This document shows, piece after piece, positions 25,391 through 34,793 of a DNA stretch of 64,000 nt. The stretch comes from an uncultured Duncaniella sp. (GTDB taxonomy: Bacteria; Bacteroidota; Bacteroidia; Bacteroidales; Muribaculaceae): NCBI GenBank assembly GCA_910578515.1, contig CAJTQR010000003.1, positions 310,001-374,000 of the forward strand, written 5' to 3'. The translations under genes and the position numbers were made by a program. The notes beneath the pieces are model-generated. The model worked only from the letters and a program-made list of their open reading frames with translations. It ran no database searches and had not been told where the DNA came from. The stretch's first letter is position 1; every line of letters starts with the position of its first letter.

Positions 25391-25977
25391 CTGCTCAAGG
25401 CATGCCGTATGAGGCATGGAAAGACAATGAGTATATCGAAAAGCTCGTCAAGGAACTGCAGGATAACGGTACAAACGTTATCGTAGGCTCGCTTGACAAA
25501 CTAATCAACTGGGGGCGGTCTAACTCAATCTGGCCACTCACTTTCGCCACCAGTTGTTGCGGCATCGAGTTTGTGTCGCTTGGCGCTGCCCGTTATGATA
25601 TGGCGCGTTTCGGCTGGGAAGTTGCCCGTGCCTCGCCTCGTCAGGCCGACTTCATGATGGTGGCCGGAACTATTGTTCACCGTATGGTGCCTGTGTTCCG
25701 TCGCCTCTACGACCAGCTCGCTGAACCTAAATATGTGATAGCTTGCGGAAGCTGCGCCATCTCTGGCGGACCTTTCAAGAAGAGCTACCATGTGGCTATG
25801 GGTATCGAGGATATTGTGCCTGTGGATGTATTTATCCCCGGCTGTCCTCCACGTCCCGAAGCTATGATTTACGGTATCATGCAGCTCTCACGTAAGATAA
25901 AGGTGGAGAAATTCTTCGGCGGCGTAAACCGTCAGGAAAAGCAGGAGGAATTTCTCAAAGCCCATCCGATAGATTAG
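25381..25977 (+). CDS. nuoB: Complex I subunit B, N2 cluster protein
   Basis: 198 residues. It carries the terminal [4Fe-4S] cluster N2 that hands electrons to menaquinone; ligands are in TSCCGIEF, CGSCAISGG and PGCPPRPE. Located at the hinge of the peripheral arm. The normal core is preceded by about 35 extra residues. Confidence 0.97.
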   Translation: MEVTAQGMPYEAWKDNEYIEKLVKELQDNGTNVIVGSLDKLINWGRSNSIWPLTFATSCCGIEFVSLGAARYDMARFGWEVARASPRQADFMMVAGTIVHRMVPVFRRLYDQLAEPKYVIACGSCAISGGPFKKSYHVAMGIEDIVPVDVFIPGCPPRPEAMIYGIMQLSRKIKVEKFFGGVNRQEKQEEFLKAHPID

Positions 25978-26010
25978 TATTGATAATATAACCACATTAT
26001 TATATAAGTA

Positions 26011-27645
26011 ATGGTCAACATCCAGGAAAAGATTTCCAAGCTGTTTCCCGAAGCTACTTTCGAGGCAGGCGACGTCATGCGAGTGACAGTGCCTGACGCG
26101 CAGTGGCATGACTTCGCCAAGACCCTCCGCGACGATGAGGAACTTTCGTTTGATTTCCTCGTCACCATCGTAGGTATGGACTGGAAGGAGAACGGGCTGG
26201 GGTGTATATATTACCTCACCTCTACCAAGCATAATACCCATATCTCAGTCAAGGTGATGGCAACAGGCGACCGCCAGCAGCCTTTCATCCACTCTATAGC
26301 CGACCTATGGGCAATAGCAGTGATATTTGAACGTGAGGTATACGACTTCTTCGGTATCATCTTCATCAACAATCCTGATATGCGCCGCCTCTTCCTCAAC
26401 ATTGATTGGAAGGGTTTCCCCTTGCGCAAGGATTACAATGATGACCCCAATATCAACCCTGTCTCAATCGAAAATGAACGTCAGACCGACTTCACCGACA
26501 TGTGGGTGGAAGAAGCTGACGGAAAAGTGGTGAAAAAAGAACGCCGCATCTTTGCCGAGGATGACTTTGTGGTTAATATCGGTCCGCAGCACCCCGCTAC
26601 ACACGGTGTGTTACGTTTTCGCACCGCTGTCGACGGTGAAATCATCAAGAAGATTGACATATATTTAGGATATATCCACCGTGGTGTGGAGAAGATTTGC
26701 GAGGGACTTACCTATCCGCAGACCCTTCACTTCATGGACCGTCTGGACTATTTCTCGGCTCATCCTTATCATCACTGCCTCTGTATGGCAATCGAGGAAG
26801 CTGCCGGTATCCAGATATCCCGCCGTGCGCAGGTGATTCGTGTGCTCATGGACGAGCTTTCACGCATCGCTTCTCACTGCCTCTTCATCGGTACCTATTG
26901 CATGGACCTTGGTGCTACAACAATGCTCTTCTACACACTTCGTGTGCGTGAGCAGATTCTTGACATCATGGAGCGTACCTGCGGTGCCCGTATGACATTC
27001 AATTATGACTGTATCGGCGGCGTGATGCAGGATTTGCACCCCGACTTCGTGAAGGATGTGCATGCTCTTCTGGATGTGATTCCAAAGAATATCGCGGAAT
27101 ATAATAAAGTGTTCACCGGCAATGTCATTGCCAAGAACCGTATGGAAAATGTAGGTGTGCTCACCCGCGAGGATGCCATCTCATGGGCTGTGACCGGTCC
27201 TAATGGTCGTGGTTCCGGTTGGGCATGCGACGTGCGCAAATGCAACCCCTACAGCATCTACTCCGAACTCGAGTTTGACGAAGTGGTTCGTACCGAGGGC
27301 GACTCAATGGCACGCTTTAAGGTGCGTGTTGAGGAGATGGTACAGAGTGCGCGCATCATCGCACAGCTTATTGACAACATTCCCGAAGGTGAATATTGCG
27401 TGAAGGTTCCCAAGGTAATCAAGCTCCCTGTAGGACATTGGTTCAAGACAGTGGAAGGTTGCCGCGGAACATTCGGAGTATATCTCGAGAGCGATGGCAC
27501 TGCAAATCCCTATCGTCTGAAGATAGCTCCTCCATGTCTGCCCGCCTCAGCGGTGGTTGACCATATCACAGAGGGTCAGAAGATAGCCGACCTTATCACC
27601 ATCGGTGGCTCGCTCGACTATATCGTGCCCGATATCGACCGCTAA
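26011..27645 (+). CDS. nuoCD: Complex I subunits C and D, fused
   Basis: A 544-residue fusion of the 30-kDa (NuoC, about 1-165) and 49-kDa (NuoD, about 185-544) subunits. NuoC signature: FEREVYDFFGIIF with RRLFLNIDWKGFPLRKDY. NuoD signature: NIGPQHPATHGVLRF, YLGYIHRGVEK and DRLDYFSAH, ending at the usual C-terminal PDIDR. The quinone-site His of GPQHPATHG is retained. Fusion is normal in E. coli and Bacteroides. Confidence 0.97.
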   Translation: MVNIQEKISKLFPEATFEAGDVMRVTVPDAQWHDFAKTLRDDEELSFDFLVTIVGMDWKENGLGCIYYLTSTKHNTHISVKVMATGDRQQPFIHSIADLWAIAVIFEREVYDFFGIIFINNPDMRRLFLNIDWKGFPLRKDYNDDPNINPVSIENERQTDFTDMWVEEADGKVVKKERRIFAEDDFVVNIGPQHPATHGVLRFRTAVDGEIIKKIDIYLGYIHRGVEKICEGLTYPQTLHFMDRLDYFSAHPYHHCLCMAIEEAAGIQISRRAQVIRVLMDELSRIASHCLFIGTYCMDLGATTMLFYTLRVREQILDIMERTCGARMTFNYDCIGGVMQDLHPDFVKDVHALLDVIPKNIAEYNKVFTGNVIAKNRMENVGVLTREDAISWAVTGPNGRGSGWACDVRKCNPYSIYSELEFDEVVRTEGDSMARFKVRVEEMVQSARIIAQLIDNIPEGEYCVKVPKVIKLPVGHWFKTVEGCRGTFGVYLESDGTANPYRLKIAPPCLPASAVVDHITEGQKIADLITIGGSLDYIVPDIDR

Positions 27646-27728
27646 TAAGCTTAAACAGAGAGAAAAATAATAGATTCATATCCTCCTCAGTGAATAATTA
27701 AGAGAAATATAGTAATTATAAAGACGTT

Positions 27729-28805
27729 ATGCAAGACTTATCAGTAGGAACCGCCTGGCTTCACTCCCTCTTTCTGGGCTTCATGCCCGAGTGGCTCGCT
27801 GTCACCCTCGAGTGTCTCCTCATAGGTGTGGGGCTGATGCTGCTTTATGCCGTGCTGGCTCTCTTCTACATCCTCTTCGAACGTAAGGTTTGTGCCTATT
27901 TCCAGTGCCGCCTCGGTCCTAACCGTGTAGGTCCATGGGGATTGATGCAGAGTATCGCCGACATGTTCAAGATACTTATCAAGGAGCTTATCTCACTCAA
28001 TCACATCGATAAATTCCTGTTCGGACTTGCGCCTTATCTCGTGATTATCGCCTCCATGCTCGCTTTTGCTGTGCTGCCGTGGGGTAACGGGCTGCAGATT
28101 ATCGACTTCAATGTGGGTATATTCTTCCTTTTGGCTGTATCATCCATCGGTGTGCTTGGTATCCTTCTCGCCGGATGGTCGTCAAACAATAAATTCACCC
28201 TTATCGGTGCGCTCCGTTCAGGTGCTCAGATGATAAGCTACGAGCTGTCTATGGGACTCTGCGTGGTGACAATGGTCTGCATGGCAGGTACCATGTCGGT
28301 AGGTGGTATTGTAAATGCTCAGGAACACCTCTGGTTTATCTTCTCAGGTCATATCCCCGCAATCATAGCGTTTGTAATCTTCATGATAGCAGGTACAGCC
28401 GAGACCAACCGCGGTCCGTTTGACCTTCCTGAAGCGGAAAGTGAGCTTACCGCCGGTTACCACACCGAGTATTCCGGTATCCACTTCGGCTTCTTCTATC
28501 TGGCAGAGTATCTTAACCTCTTTATCGTGTCGGGTGTGGCTGCCCTCCTCTTCTTCGGAGGCTGGATGCCGCTGCATATCCCCGGATGGGATGCTTTCAA
28601 CCATATCATGGACTATATCCCCTCGGTAATCTGGTTCATCGGGAAGGCAATCGCCCTCTCATTCATCATCATCTGGTTCAAGTGGACATTCCCCCGTCTG
28701 CGAATTGACCAGTTGCTCACTCTCGAGTGGAAGTACCTTCTTCCCATCAACCTCTTCAACCTCGTGTTGATGGTGCTGATAGTCACTTTCAAATGGTATC
28801 TCTAA
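27729..28805 (+). CDS. nuoH: Complex I subunit H
   Basis: A 358-residue membrane subunit forming part of the quinone chamber. Eight or so helices. Motifs: FERKVCAYFQCRLGPNRVGP, SYELSMGL, ETNRGPFDLPEAESELTAGYHTEYSG and PRLRIDQL, all typical. It is followed, after 78 nt, not by nuoI but by atpD. Confidence 0.97.
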   Translation: MQDLSVGTAWLHSLFLGFMPEWLAVTLECLLIGVGLMLLYAVLALFYILFERKVCAYFQCRLGPNRVGPWGLMQSIADMFKILIKELISLNHIDKFLFGLAPYLVIIASMLAFAVLPWGNGLQIIDFNVGIFFLLAVSSIGVLGILLAGWSSNNKFTLIGALRSGAQMISYELSMGLCVVTMVCMAGTMSVGGIVNAQEHLWFIFSGHIPAIIAFVIFMIAGTAETNRGPFDLPEAESELTAGYHTEYSGIHFGFFYLAEYLNLFIVSGVAALLFFGGWMPLHIPGWDAFNHIMDYIPSVIWFIGKAIALSFIIIWFKWTFPRLRIDQLLTLEWKYLLPINLFNLVLMVLIVTFKWYL

Positions 28806-28845
28806 GATATCGTCATTCTGATAAATAACAACAAAACAAAATAAC

Positions 28846-28863
28846 TCAGGCTAAAAGCCCTGA
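28846..28863 (+). promoter_or_regulatory. Small hairpin at the nuoH-atpD junction
   Basis: TCAGGCT (28846-28852) pairs with AGCCCTGA (28856-28863) with one bulged base. No T run follows and no TAnnTTTG element is visible in the 78-nt gap, so it is neither a clear terminator nor a sign of a new promoter. It could tune partial read-through or RNA processing. Confidence 0.3.
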
Positions 28864-28883
28864 CGCCTAAAAATCAATACGCG

Positions 28884-30386
28884 ATGAGTGAAAAATTTGG
28901 CAAAATCGCCCAGGTAATCGGCCCGGTGGTCGACGTGATATTCGAAGGTGATGACAATATCATCCCTCCTATCTACACAGCCCTAAAGGTCACCCGCCCC
29001 GACGGCTCGGAGCTGATTCTGGAAGTGGAGCAGCATATCGGTGAGGACACCGTGCGCTGTGTGGCTATGGAGAGCACCGATGGTCTCCAGCGTGGTATGC
29101 GTGTCGACAATCTCGAACGCCCTATAGCTGTCCCCACCGGGGAGCAGGTAAAGGGTCGTCTGCTCAACGTGATTGGCGATGCCATTGACCGTCTGCCCGA
29201 GCTTAACCGCGAGAATCTCCGCCCCATCCATCAGCCGGCCCCGAAGTTCGAGGACCTCACCATCGGAACCGAAATCCTTTTCACCGGTATCAAGGTTATC
29301 GACTTGCTCGAACCTTACAGCAAGGGTGGTAAAATCGGTTTGTTCGGTGGTGCCGGTGTAGGCAAGACTGTGCTTATCATGGAGCTCATCAACAATATCG
29401 CGAAGGGTCACAACGGTTTCTCTGTGTTCACCGGTGTGGGCGAGCGTACCCGTGAGGGTAATGACCTCCTCCGTGAAATGATTGAGAGCGGCGTCATCAA
29501 GTATGGCAAAAAGTTTGAGGAAGGAATGGAAAAAGGCGAGTGGAATCTTGCCGACGTTGACATGAGCCAGGTGGAGGATTCACAGGCTACCCTCGTGTTC
29601 GGTCAGATGAACGAGCCCCCGGGCGCACGTCTGCGTGTGGCGCTTTCCGGTCTTACTGTGGCTGAGCAGTTCCGCGACCAGGATGGCGGCGGTAAAGATA
29701 TTCTTCTCTTTATCGACAACATCTTCCGTTTCACCCAGGCCGGTTCTGAGGTGTCTGCGCTTCTCGGTCGTATGCCATCGGCGGTAGGTTACCAGCCTAC
29801 ACTTGCTTCCGAAATGGGTGCTCTGCAGGAACGAATCACATCTACCAAGAACGGTTCAATTACCTCCGTACAGGCTATCTACGTGCCTGCCGACGACTTG
29901 ACCGACCCCGCGCCTGCTACTACCTTCAGCTTCCTTGACGCTACCACAGTGTTGAGCCGTAAGATTTCCGAGCTTGGTATCTATCCTGCGGTTGACCCCC
30001 TTGAATCAACTTCACGAATCCTCGACCCGAACATCATCGGTGAGGACCACTATAACACAGCTCAGGCTGTTAAGCAGCTTCTACAGAAGTACAACGAACT
30101 CCAGGATATCATCGCCATCCTCGGTGTTGATGAGCTCTCTGACGAGGACAAGCTCGTGGTGGCACGTGCCCGCCGCGCACAGCGATTCCTCTCACAGCCA
30201 TTCCACGTGGCAGAGCAGTTCACCGGTCTGCCCGGTGTGATGGTGCCTCTGAGCGAGACAATCCGTGGCTTCAAGATGATTCTCTCCGGCGAAATGGACG
30301 AATATCCCGAACAGGCATTCCTCAATGTCGGAACCATCGACGAAGCTATCGAGAAGGGTAAGAAACTCCTTGCAGAAGTAAAATAA
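28884..30386 (+). CDS. atpD: F1Fo ATP synthase beta subunit
   Basis: 500 residues, catalytic subunit of F1. Walker A GGAGVGKTVL, GERTREGNDL, Walker B region ILLFIDNIFRFTQAG and the DDLTDPAP loop are intact. First gene of the atpDCBEFHAG block; the order with atpD and atpC first is the usual Bacteroidetes one. Confidence 0.98.
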   Translation: MSEKFGKIAQVIGPVVDVIFEGDDNIIPPIYTALKVTRPDGSELILEVEQHIGEDTVRCVAMESTDGLQRGMRVDNLERPIAVPTGEQVKGRLLNVIGDAIDRLPELNRENLRPIHQPAPKFEDLTIGTEILFTGIKVIDLLEPYSKGGKIGLFGGAGVGKTVLIMELINNIAKGHNGFSVFTGVGERTREGNDLLREMIESGVIKYGKKFEEGMEKGEWNLADVDMSQVEDSQATLVFGQMNEPPGARLRVALSGLTVAEQFRDQDGGGKDILLFIDNIFRFTQAGSEVSALLGRMPSAVGYQPTLASEMGALQERITSTKNGSITSVQAIYVPADDLTDPAPATTFSFLDATTVLSRKISELGIYPAVDPLESTSRILDPNIIGEDHYNTAQAVKQLLQKYNELQDIIAILGVDELSDEDKLVVARARRAQRFLSQPFHVAEQFTGLPGVMVPLSETIRGFKMILSGEMDEYPEQAFLNVGTIDEAIEKGKKLLAEVK

Positions 30387-30401
30387 TTCAATTGAAACAA
30401 G

Positions 30402-30635
30402 ATGACACTCAAAATCATATCAGCCGAGGACATAGTTTTTGAAGGAGAAGTGAGCGTGGTTCACCTCCCCGGTTCTTTGGGCGCCTTCACGGTGCTTCCC
30501 GGACATGCTTCGTTGATTTCAACCCTCACTCCCGGTACTGTGCGCTACACAGCCGCCGATGGTGAGCACAAGGCAGAAATCACCGGAGGCATTGCTGATG
30601 TGGATAACAATGTGGTGTCAATCTGTATATACTAA
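30402..30635 (+). CDS. atpC: F1Fo ATP synthase epsilon subunit, short form
   Basis: 77 residues. Only the N-terminal beta-sandwich is present (VVHLPGSLGAFTVLPGHASLIS). The two C-terminal helices that inhibit ATP hydrolysis in E. coli and Bacillus (total about 130 residues) are absent. Short forms occur in Bacteroidetes, so this is not necessarily truncation. Confidence 0.94.
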   Translation: MTLKIISAEDIVFEGEVSVVHLPGSLGAFTVLPGHASLISTLTPGTVRYTAADGEHKAEITGGIADVDNNVVSICIY

Positions 30636-30646
30636 TCACGGTGACG

Positions 30647-31792
30647 ATGAAAAGAAATATCCTCGCTAAAATAGCTATTGCGCTTATCGCGATACTTCTC
30701 CCCGCCGGAGCCATGGCGTCAGGTCATGAAGAGGACGGGAAGAAGGAAGGCATCGACGCGCAAGGCATCATATTCGAGCACCTCGGCGACGGTTACGGAT
30801 GGGAAGTGCCCTTCAATCATCACAAGCGCATCCCCCTCCCTGTAATAGTGTGGGGTAGCGATGGTCTCCATGTGTTCTCTTCATCGCGTGTCACCGGTCA
30901 TGCGAATGGTGGTGTGTGGCGCGACGGCAATGCTGAGTTTAAGATTGCCGGCAAGGACAGCCCCTACAAAGGTAAAGTTGTTGAGATTATCGACGGTAAG
31001 GAAGTGAAACCTGCCATCGACATATCAATAACCAAAAATGTTTGTGGCATCTTCATCGCTGTGCTCCTGGTTATCTGGGCTATCATGTCAGTGGCTCGCT
31101 GGCATAAGACTCAGGGTATGAAAGGACCCCGCAAAATGACTGGAGCTGTGGAATTTGTGATACTGTTTATCTACGATGGTGTCATCAAACCCACTCTTAA
31201 GGATAAAGCTCCGAAGTTTGCCCCCTATCTGCTCACCGTATTTTTCTTCATCCTTGTGATGAACCTGCTCGGGTTGATAGTAATCTTCCCCGGTGGAGCT
31301 AACCTTACAGGTAACATTGCCGTGACACTGGTGCTGGCAATCCTTACCTTCTTTATCACAAATATCTTCGCCACAAAACACTATTGGAAAGAAATCTTCA
31401 ATCCCGATGTGCCCTGGTGGCTGAAATATCCCCTCCCCATCATGCCTATCATCGAGATATTTGGCGTGTTCACCAAGCCCGCGGCACTTACAGTCCGTTT
31501 GTTTGCCAACATGATGGGCGGTCACATGATAGTGATAGTGCTCACGCTCCTTATCTTCATTTTCGCTGCCATGGGGCCGGTTGTGACAGGTGCCACAGCG
31601 GTAGTGTCGGTAATCTTCTCGGTGTTCATGCTCTGCATCGACGTGCTTGTAAGCTTTATCCAGGCATACGTGTTCACCATGCTTTCCACACTGTTCATAG
31701 CATTGGGTCAGGAAGAAGGACATCATGAGAAGCATGAGGACTCCGCAAAACATGGCGAGGTGCAGTCCGCTGCGCCTGCGGCTCACAATTAA
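30647..31792 (+). CDS. atpB: F1Fo ATP synthase subunit a
   Basis: 381 residues. ATG at 30647 chosen over GTG at 30641. A signal-peptide-like N-terminus (ALIAILLPAGAMASG) and an extra soluble region of about 100 residues precede the conserved membrane part; the essential Arg lies in the stretch AALTVRLFANMMGGH. The His-rich C-terminal tail (EEGHHEKHEDSAKHGE) is unusual-looking. The long N-terminal extension is common in Bacteroidetes. Confidence 0.96.
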   Translation: MKRNILAKIAIALIAILLPAGAMASGHEEDGKKEGIDAQGIIFEHLGDGYGWEVPFNHHKRIPLPVIVWGSDGLHVFSSSRVTGHANGGVWRDGNAEFKIAGKDSPYKGKVVEIIDGKEVKPAIDISITKNVCGIFIAVLLVIWAIMSVARWHKTQGMKGPRKMTGAVEFVILFIYDGVIKPTLKDKAPKFAPYLLTVFFFILVMNLLGLIVIFPGGANLTGNIAVTLVLAILTFFITNIFATKHYWKEIFNPDVPWWLKYPLPIMPIIEIFGVFTKPAALTVRLFANMMGGHMIVIVLTLLIFIFAAMGPVVTGATAVVSVIFSVFMLCIDVLVSFIQAYVFTMLSTLFIALGQEEGHHEKHEDSAKHGEVQSAAPAAHN

Positions 31793-31845
31793 TATCAAAA
31801 CAGAAATCAAATCTTAAAAAAATAACCCTTTAAATCTCAAAAGTT

Positions 31846-32094
31846 ATGTTAGCAATGATTTTAGCAGCTATCGAAGGAACTCTTGGCATCGGCGTATGTA
31901 TCGGTGCAGCAATCGCAGCAATTGGTGCCGGTATCGGTATCGGTAAAATTGGTGGTTCAGCAATGGAAGCAATCGCACGCCAGCCTGAGTCAACCGGCGA
32001 CATCCGTAGTAATATGATTGTAATCGCCGCCCTTATCGAAGGTGTGGCACTCTTCGCTGTTATCGTTTGTATCCTCGCAATGTTCGTGGGCTAA
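31846..32094 (+). CDS. atpE: F1Fo ATP synthase subunit c
   Basis: 82 residues, two-helix hairpin forming the rotor ring. Glycine-rich first helix (AAIGAGIGIGKIGG), polar loop ARQPE, ion-carrying Glu65 in AALIEGVAL. The residues expected for sodium specificity (Gln in helix 1, Ser/Thr after the Glu) are absent, so protons are the likely ion. Confidence 0.97.
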   Translation: MLAMILAAIEGTLGIGVCIGAAIAAIGAGIGIGKIGGSAMEAIARQPESTGDIRSNMIVIAALIEGVALFAVIVCILAMFVG

Positions 32095-32124
32095 TTGTCA
32101 GGCAACTCCAAGAAATAGTAAATT

Positions 32125-32622
32125 ATGGAACTATTCACGCCTGATTTCGGTCTGATATTCTGGATGTTCGTTTCGTTCGCCATCCTCTTCTTCATCTTGT
32201 GGAAGTGGGGCTGGCCTGCGATTATGAAAGGAGTTTCTGACCGAGCCGACCTCATCGACAAAGGTGTGGAGTATGCTCAAAATGCCAAAGAACAGCTTGA
32301 CCATGCCCGTGAAGAGGCGGATAAACAGATAGCGGAAGCCCGTCGCCAACAGGCGGATATGCTGCGCGAAGCCGACAGAATGAAAACTCAGATTATTGAG
32401 GAAGCGCGCACTGCCGCCCAGGCTGAAGCCAAGAAGGTGATGGACGCCGCAAAGGTGTCAATCGAACAGGAACGCAAGGAAGCTCAGCAGCAATTCCGCA
32501 ACGAGGTCTCTTCTTTCGCTCTCGACATAGCACAGAAAGTTGTGCGCAATGAGATGAAGGACGAGAAAGCTCAGGAAAAGCTCGTAAGCTCCCTGCTCGA
32601 TGAAATTGAGAAACAAAACTAA
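32125..32622 (+). CDS. atpF: F1Fo ATP synthase subunit b
   Basis: 165 residues: one N-terminal transmembrane helix (LIFWMFVSFAILFFILWKWG), then a long charged helical stalk (EQLDHAREEADKQIAEARRQ). Forms the peripheral stator. Confidence 0.96.
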   Translation: MELFTPDFGLIFWMFVSFAILFFILWKWGWPAIMKGVSDRADLIDKGVEYAQNAKEQLDHAREEADKQIAEARRQQADMLREADRMKTQIIEEARTAAQAEAKKVMDAAKVSIEQERKEAQQQFRNEVSSFALDIAQKVVRNEMKDEKAQEKLVSSLLDEIEKQN

Positions 32623-32649
32623 CACCCTCAAAAGGCTCTAAAGTACGCA

Positions 32650-33195
32650 ATGAACGAAGGTCTCATCCCAAGCCGTTATGCCAAGGCGCTCTTCGAGTTT
32701 GCCGGCGAAAACAACGCTGATAAGCGTGTCTACGACATGATGCACACGCTTGCCGGCTCATTTGCCGCTCAACCGTCGCTGCAGCAGGTCATGGCTAATC
32801 CCTTTGTCGATAATGCCGACAAAGTAAAGCTTCTCACCACTGCCGCCGGCGCAGGCGCTGATGACAAGGTATATGCGCGCTTCCTGCAACTGCTGGTCGA
32901 TAACAACCGGCTCGCTGCCATGCGCGACATTGCCCTGGCGTATATGAAAATCTACCGCCGCGAGCACAAGATTTACCTTGTGAATGTCACTTCGGCCGCA
33001 CCCTTCGCACCCGCAGAGGAGGAGAGACTCAAAAAGCTCATCGAGCGTCATCTCAACGGTGGCACAATGGAGTATAACCATAGTGTCGACCCCGACCTCA
33101 TCGGAGGTTTTGTAGTTAATATCAATAATGAAAAACTTGACGCTTCGATTGCTAACGAATTGAAGCAATTGCGTTTGAAACTTTTAAGCAAATAA
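32650..33195 (+). CDS. atpH: F1Fo ATP synthase delta subunit
   Basis: 181 residues. Starts NEGLIPSRYAKALFEFA and ends with the family signature DPDLIGGFVVNI. Links the top of F1 to the stator. Normal length. Confidence 0.95.
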   Translation: MNEGLIPSRYAKALFEFAGENNADKRVYDMMHTLAGSFAAQPSLQQVMANPFVDNADKVKLLTTAAGAGADDKVYARFLQLLVDNNRLAAMRDIALAYMKIYRREHKIYLVNVTSAAPFAPAEEERLKKLIERHLNGGTMEYNHSVDPDLIGGFVVNINNEKLDASIANELKQLRLKLLSK

Positions 33196-33211
33196 TAATC
33201 ACACTTGACCA

Positions 33212-34783
33212 ATGATAAACCCAAGCGAGATTTCTCAGGTATTAAAACAGCAGCTCGAAAATGTCAACTCCAAGGTGTCGTTTGAAGAAACTGGCATCGT
33301 GCTGGAGGTAGGCGATGGCGTTGCTCACGTCTACGGACTCGACAACGTATGTGCCAACGAGCTTGTAGAATTTGAAAACGGCGTGAAAGGTGTGGCACTA
33401 AACCTCGAAGAGAGCAATGTCGGTGTCATTCTTCTAAACAATGTTGACAAAGTAACTGAAAACATGACCGTGAAGCGCACCGGTGAAATCGCTTCAATCC
33501 ATGTGGGCGACGGAGTGTTCGGACGTGTCATCAATGTCTTGGGTCAACCGGTCGACGGTCGCGGTCCCATCGACGGGGAACTTCTCCCCATGCCTCTGGA
33601 GCGTAAAGCCCCCGGTGTGATTTTCCGTCAGCCCGTGAAGCAGCCTCTGCAGACCGGTCTGAAGGCTATCGACTCAATGGTCCCCATAGGTCGCGGTCAG
33701 CGTGAGCTTATCATCGGTGACCGTCAGATTGGCAAGACTGCCATCGCAATCGACACTATCATCAACCAGCGTAAGAATTTCGAGGAAGGCAAGCCCGTTT
33801 ACTGTATCTACGTTGCCATCGGTCAGAAAGCTTCGTCGGTAGCAGCCATTGTCGAGACTCTCCGCCAGCACGGCGCGCTCGACTATACTGTAGTGGTAGC
33901 AGCTACGGCTTCCGACTCCGCTTCGATGCGTTACTATGCTCCGTTTGCCGGCGTGGCTATCGGAGAATATATCCGTGATACCGGTCGCGACGCCCTCATC
34001 ATCTACGATGACCTTTCAAAGCAGGCTGTCGCCTACCGCGAAATCTCACTTATCCTAAAGCGCCCCTCAGGTCGTGAAGCCTACCCGGGCGATATCTTCT
34101 ATCTCCACAGCCGTCTGCTCGAACGTGCCGCTAAAATCATTGACAACCAGCAGGTGGCGGAGAATATGAACGACCTTCCACAGTCGCTCAAGGGTAAAGT
34201 GAAAGGCGGAGGTTCGCTCACAGCGCTTCCGATTATCGAAACTCAGGCTGGTGACGTGTCGGCTTATATCCCCACCAACGTGATTTCAATCACCGACGGT
34301 CAGATATTCCTTGAGACCGCCCTCTTCAACCGTGGTATCCGTCCTGCCATCAACGTAGGTATCTCTGTATCACGTGTGGGTGGTAACGCTCAGATTAAAT
34401 CAATGAAGAAGGTGGCGGGTACCCTGAAGATTGACCAGGCCCAGTTCCGCGAGCTTGAATCATTCACCAAATTCGGTGGCGACATCGACCCCGTGACCGC
34501 CCGTGTCATTGACAAAGGCCGCAAGAACGAACGTCTCCTCATCCAGCCCCAGTACTCACCTATGGCTGTGGAGGATGAAGTGGCTGTGATTTTCTGCGGT
34601 ACAAAGGGACTCCTTGAAAATGTGCCTCTTGACAAAGTGGCTGAATTTGAAAAGAACTTCCTCCAGCTCGTCCGCACCAAGTATCCCGAAGTCATGGAAG
34701 CTATCCGTGCAGGTAAACTTGATGATGACGTGACATCAAAACTCACCACCGCAGCTGCCGAAACTTCGGCTTCATATAAATAA
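33212..34783 (+). CDS. atpA: F1Fo ATP synthase alpha subunit
   Basis: 523 residues, non-catalytic nucleotide-binding subunit. Walker A GDRQIGKTAIAIDTI, LIIYDDLSKQAVAYREISL and the ATPase alpha/beta signature with PAINVGISVSRVGG are intact. Confidence 0.98.
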   Translation: MINPSEISQVLKQQLENVNSKVSFEETGIVLEVGDGVAHVYGLDNVCANELVEFENGVKGVALNLEESNVGVILLNNVDKVTENMTVKRTGEIASIHVGDGVFGRVINVLGQPVDGRGPIDGELLPMPLERKAPGVIFRQPVKQPLQTGLKAIDSMVPIGRGQRELIIGDRQIGKTAIAIDTIINQRKNFEEGKPVYCIYVAIGQKASSVAAIVETLRQHGALDYTVVVAATASDSASMRYYAPFAGVAIGEYIRDTGRDALIIYDDLSKQAVAYREISLILKRPSGREAYPGDIFYLHSRLLERAAKIIDNQQVAENMNDLPQSLKGKVKGGGSLTALPIIETQAGDVSAYIPTNVISITDGQIFLETALFNRGIRPAINVGISVSRVGGNAQIKSMKKVAGTLKIDQAQFRELESFTKFGGDIDPVTARVIDKGRKNERLLIQPQYSPMAVEDEVAVIFCGTKGLLENVPLDKVAEFEKNFLQLVRTKYPEVMEAIRAGKLDDDVTSKLTTAAAETSASYK

Positions 34784-34793
34784 ATCGAACTAA

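Noticed and set aside
31088..31810. 240-codon minus-strand frame opposite atpB
   Set aside because: Composition (His, Asp, Glu runs) is what the complement of membrane-helix codons gives; atpB is certain on the plus strand.
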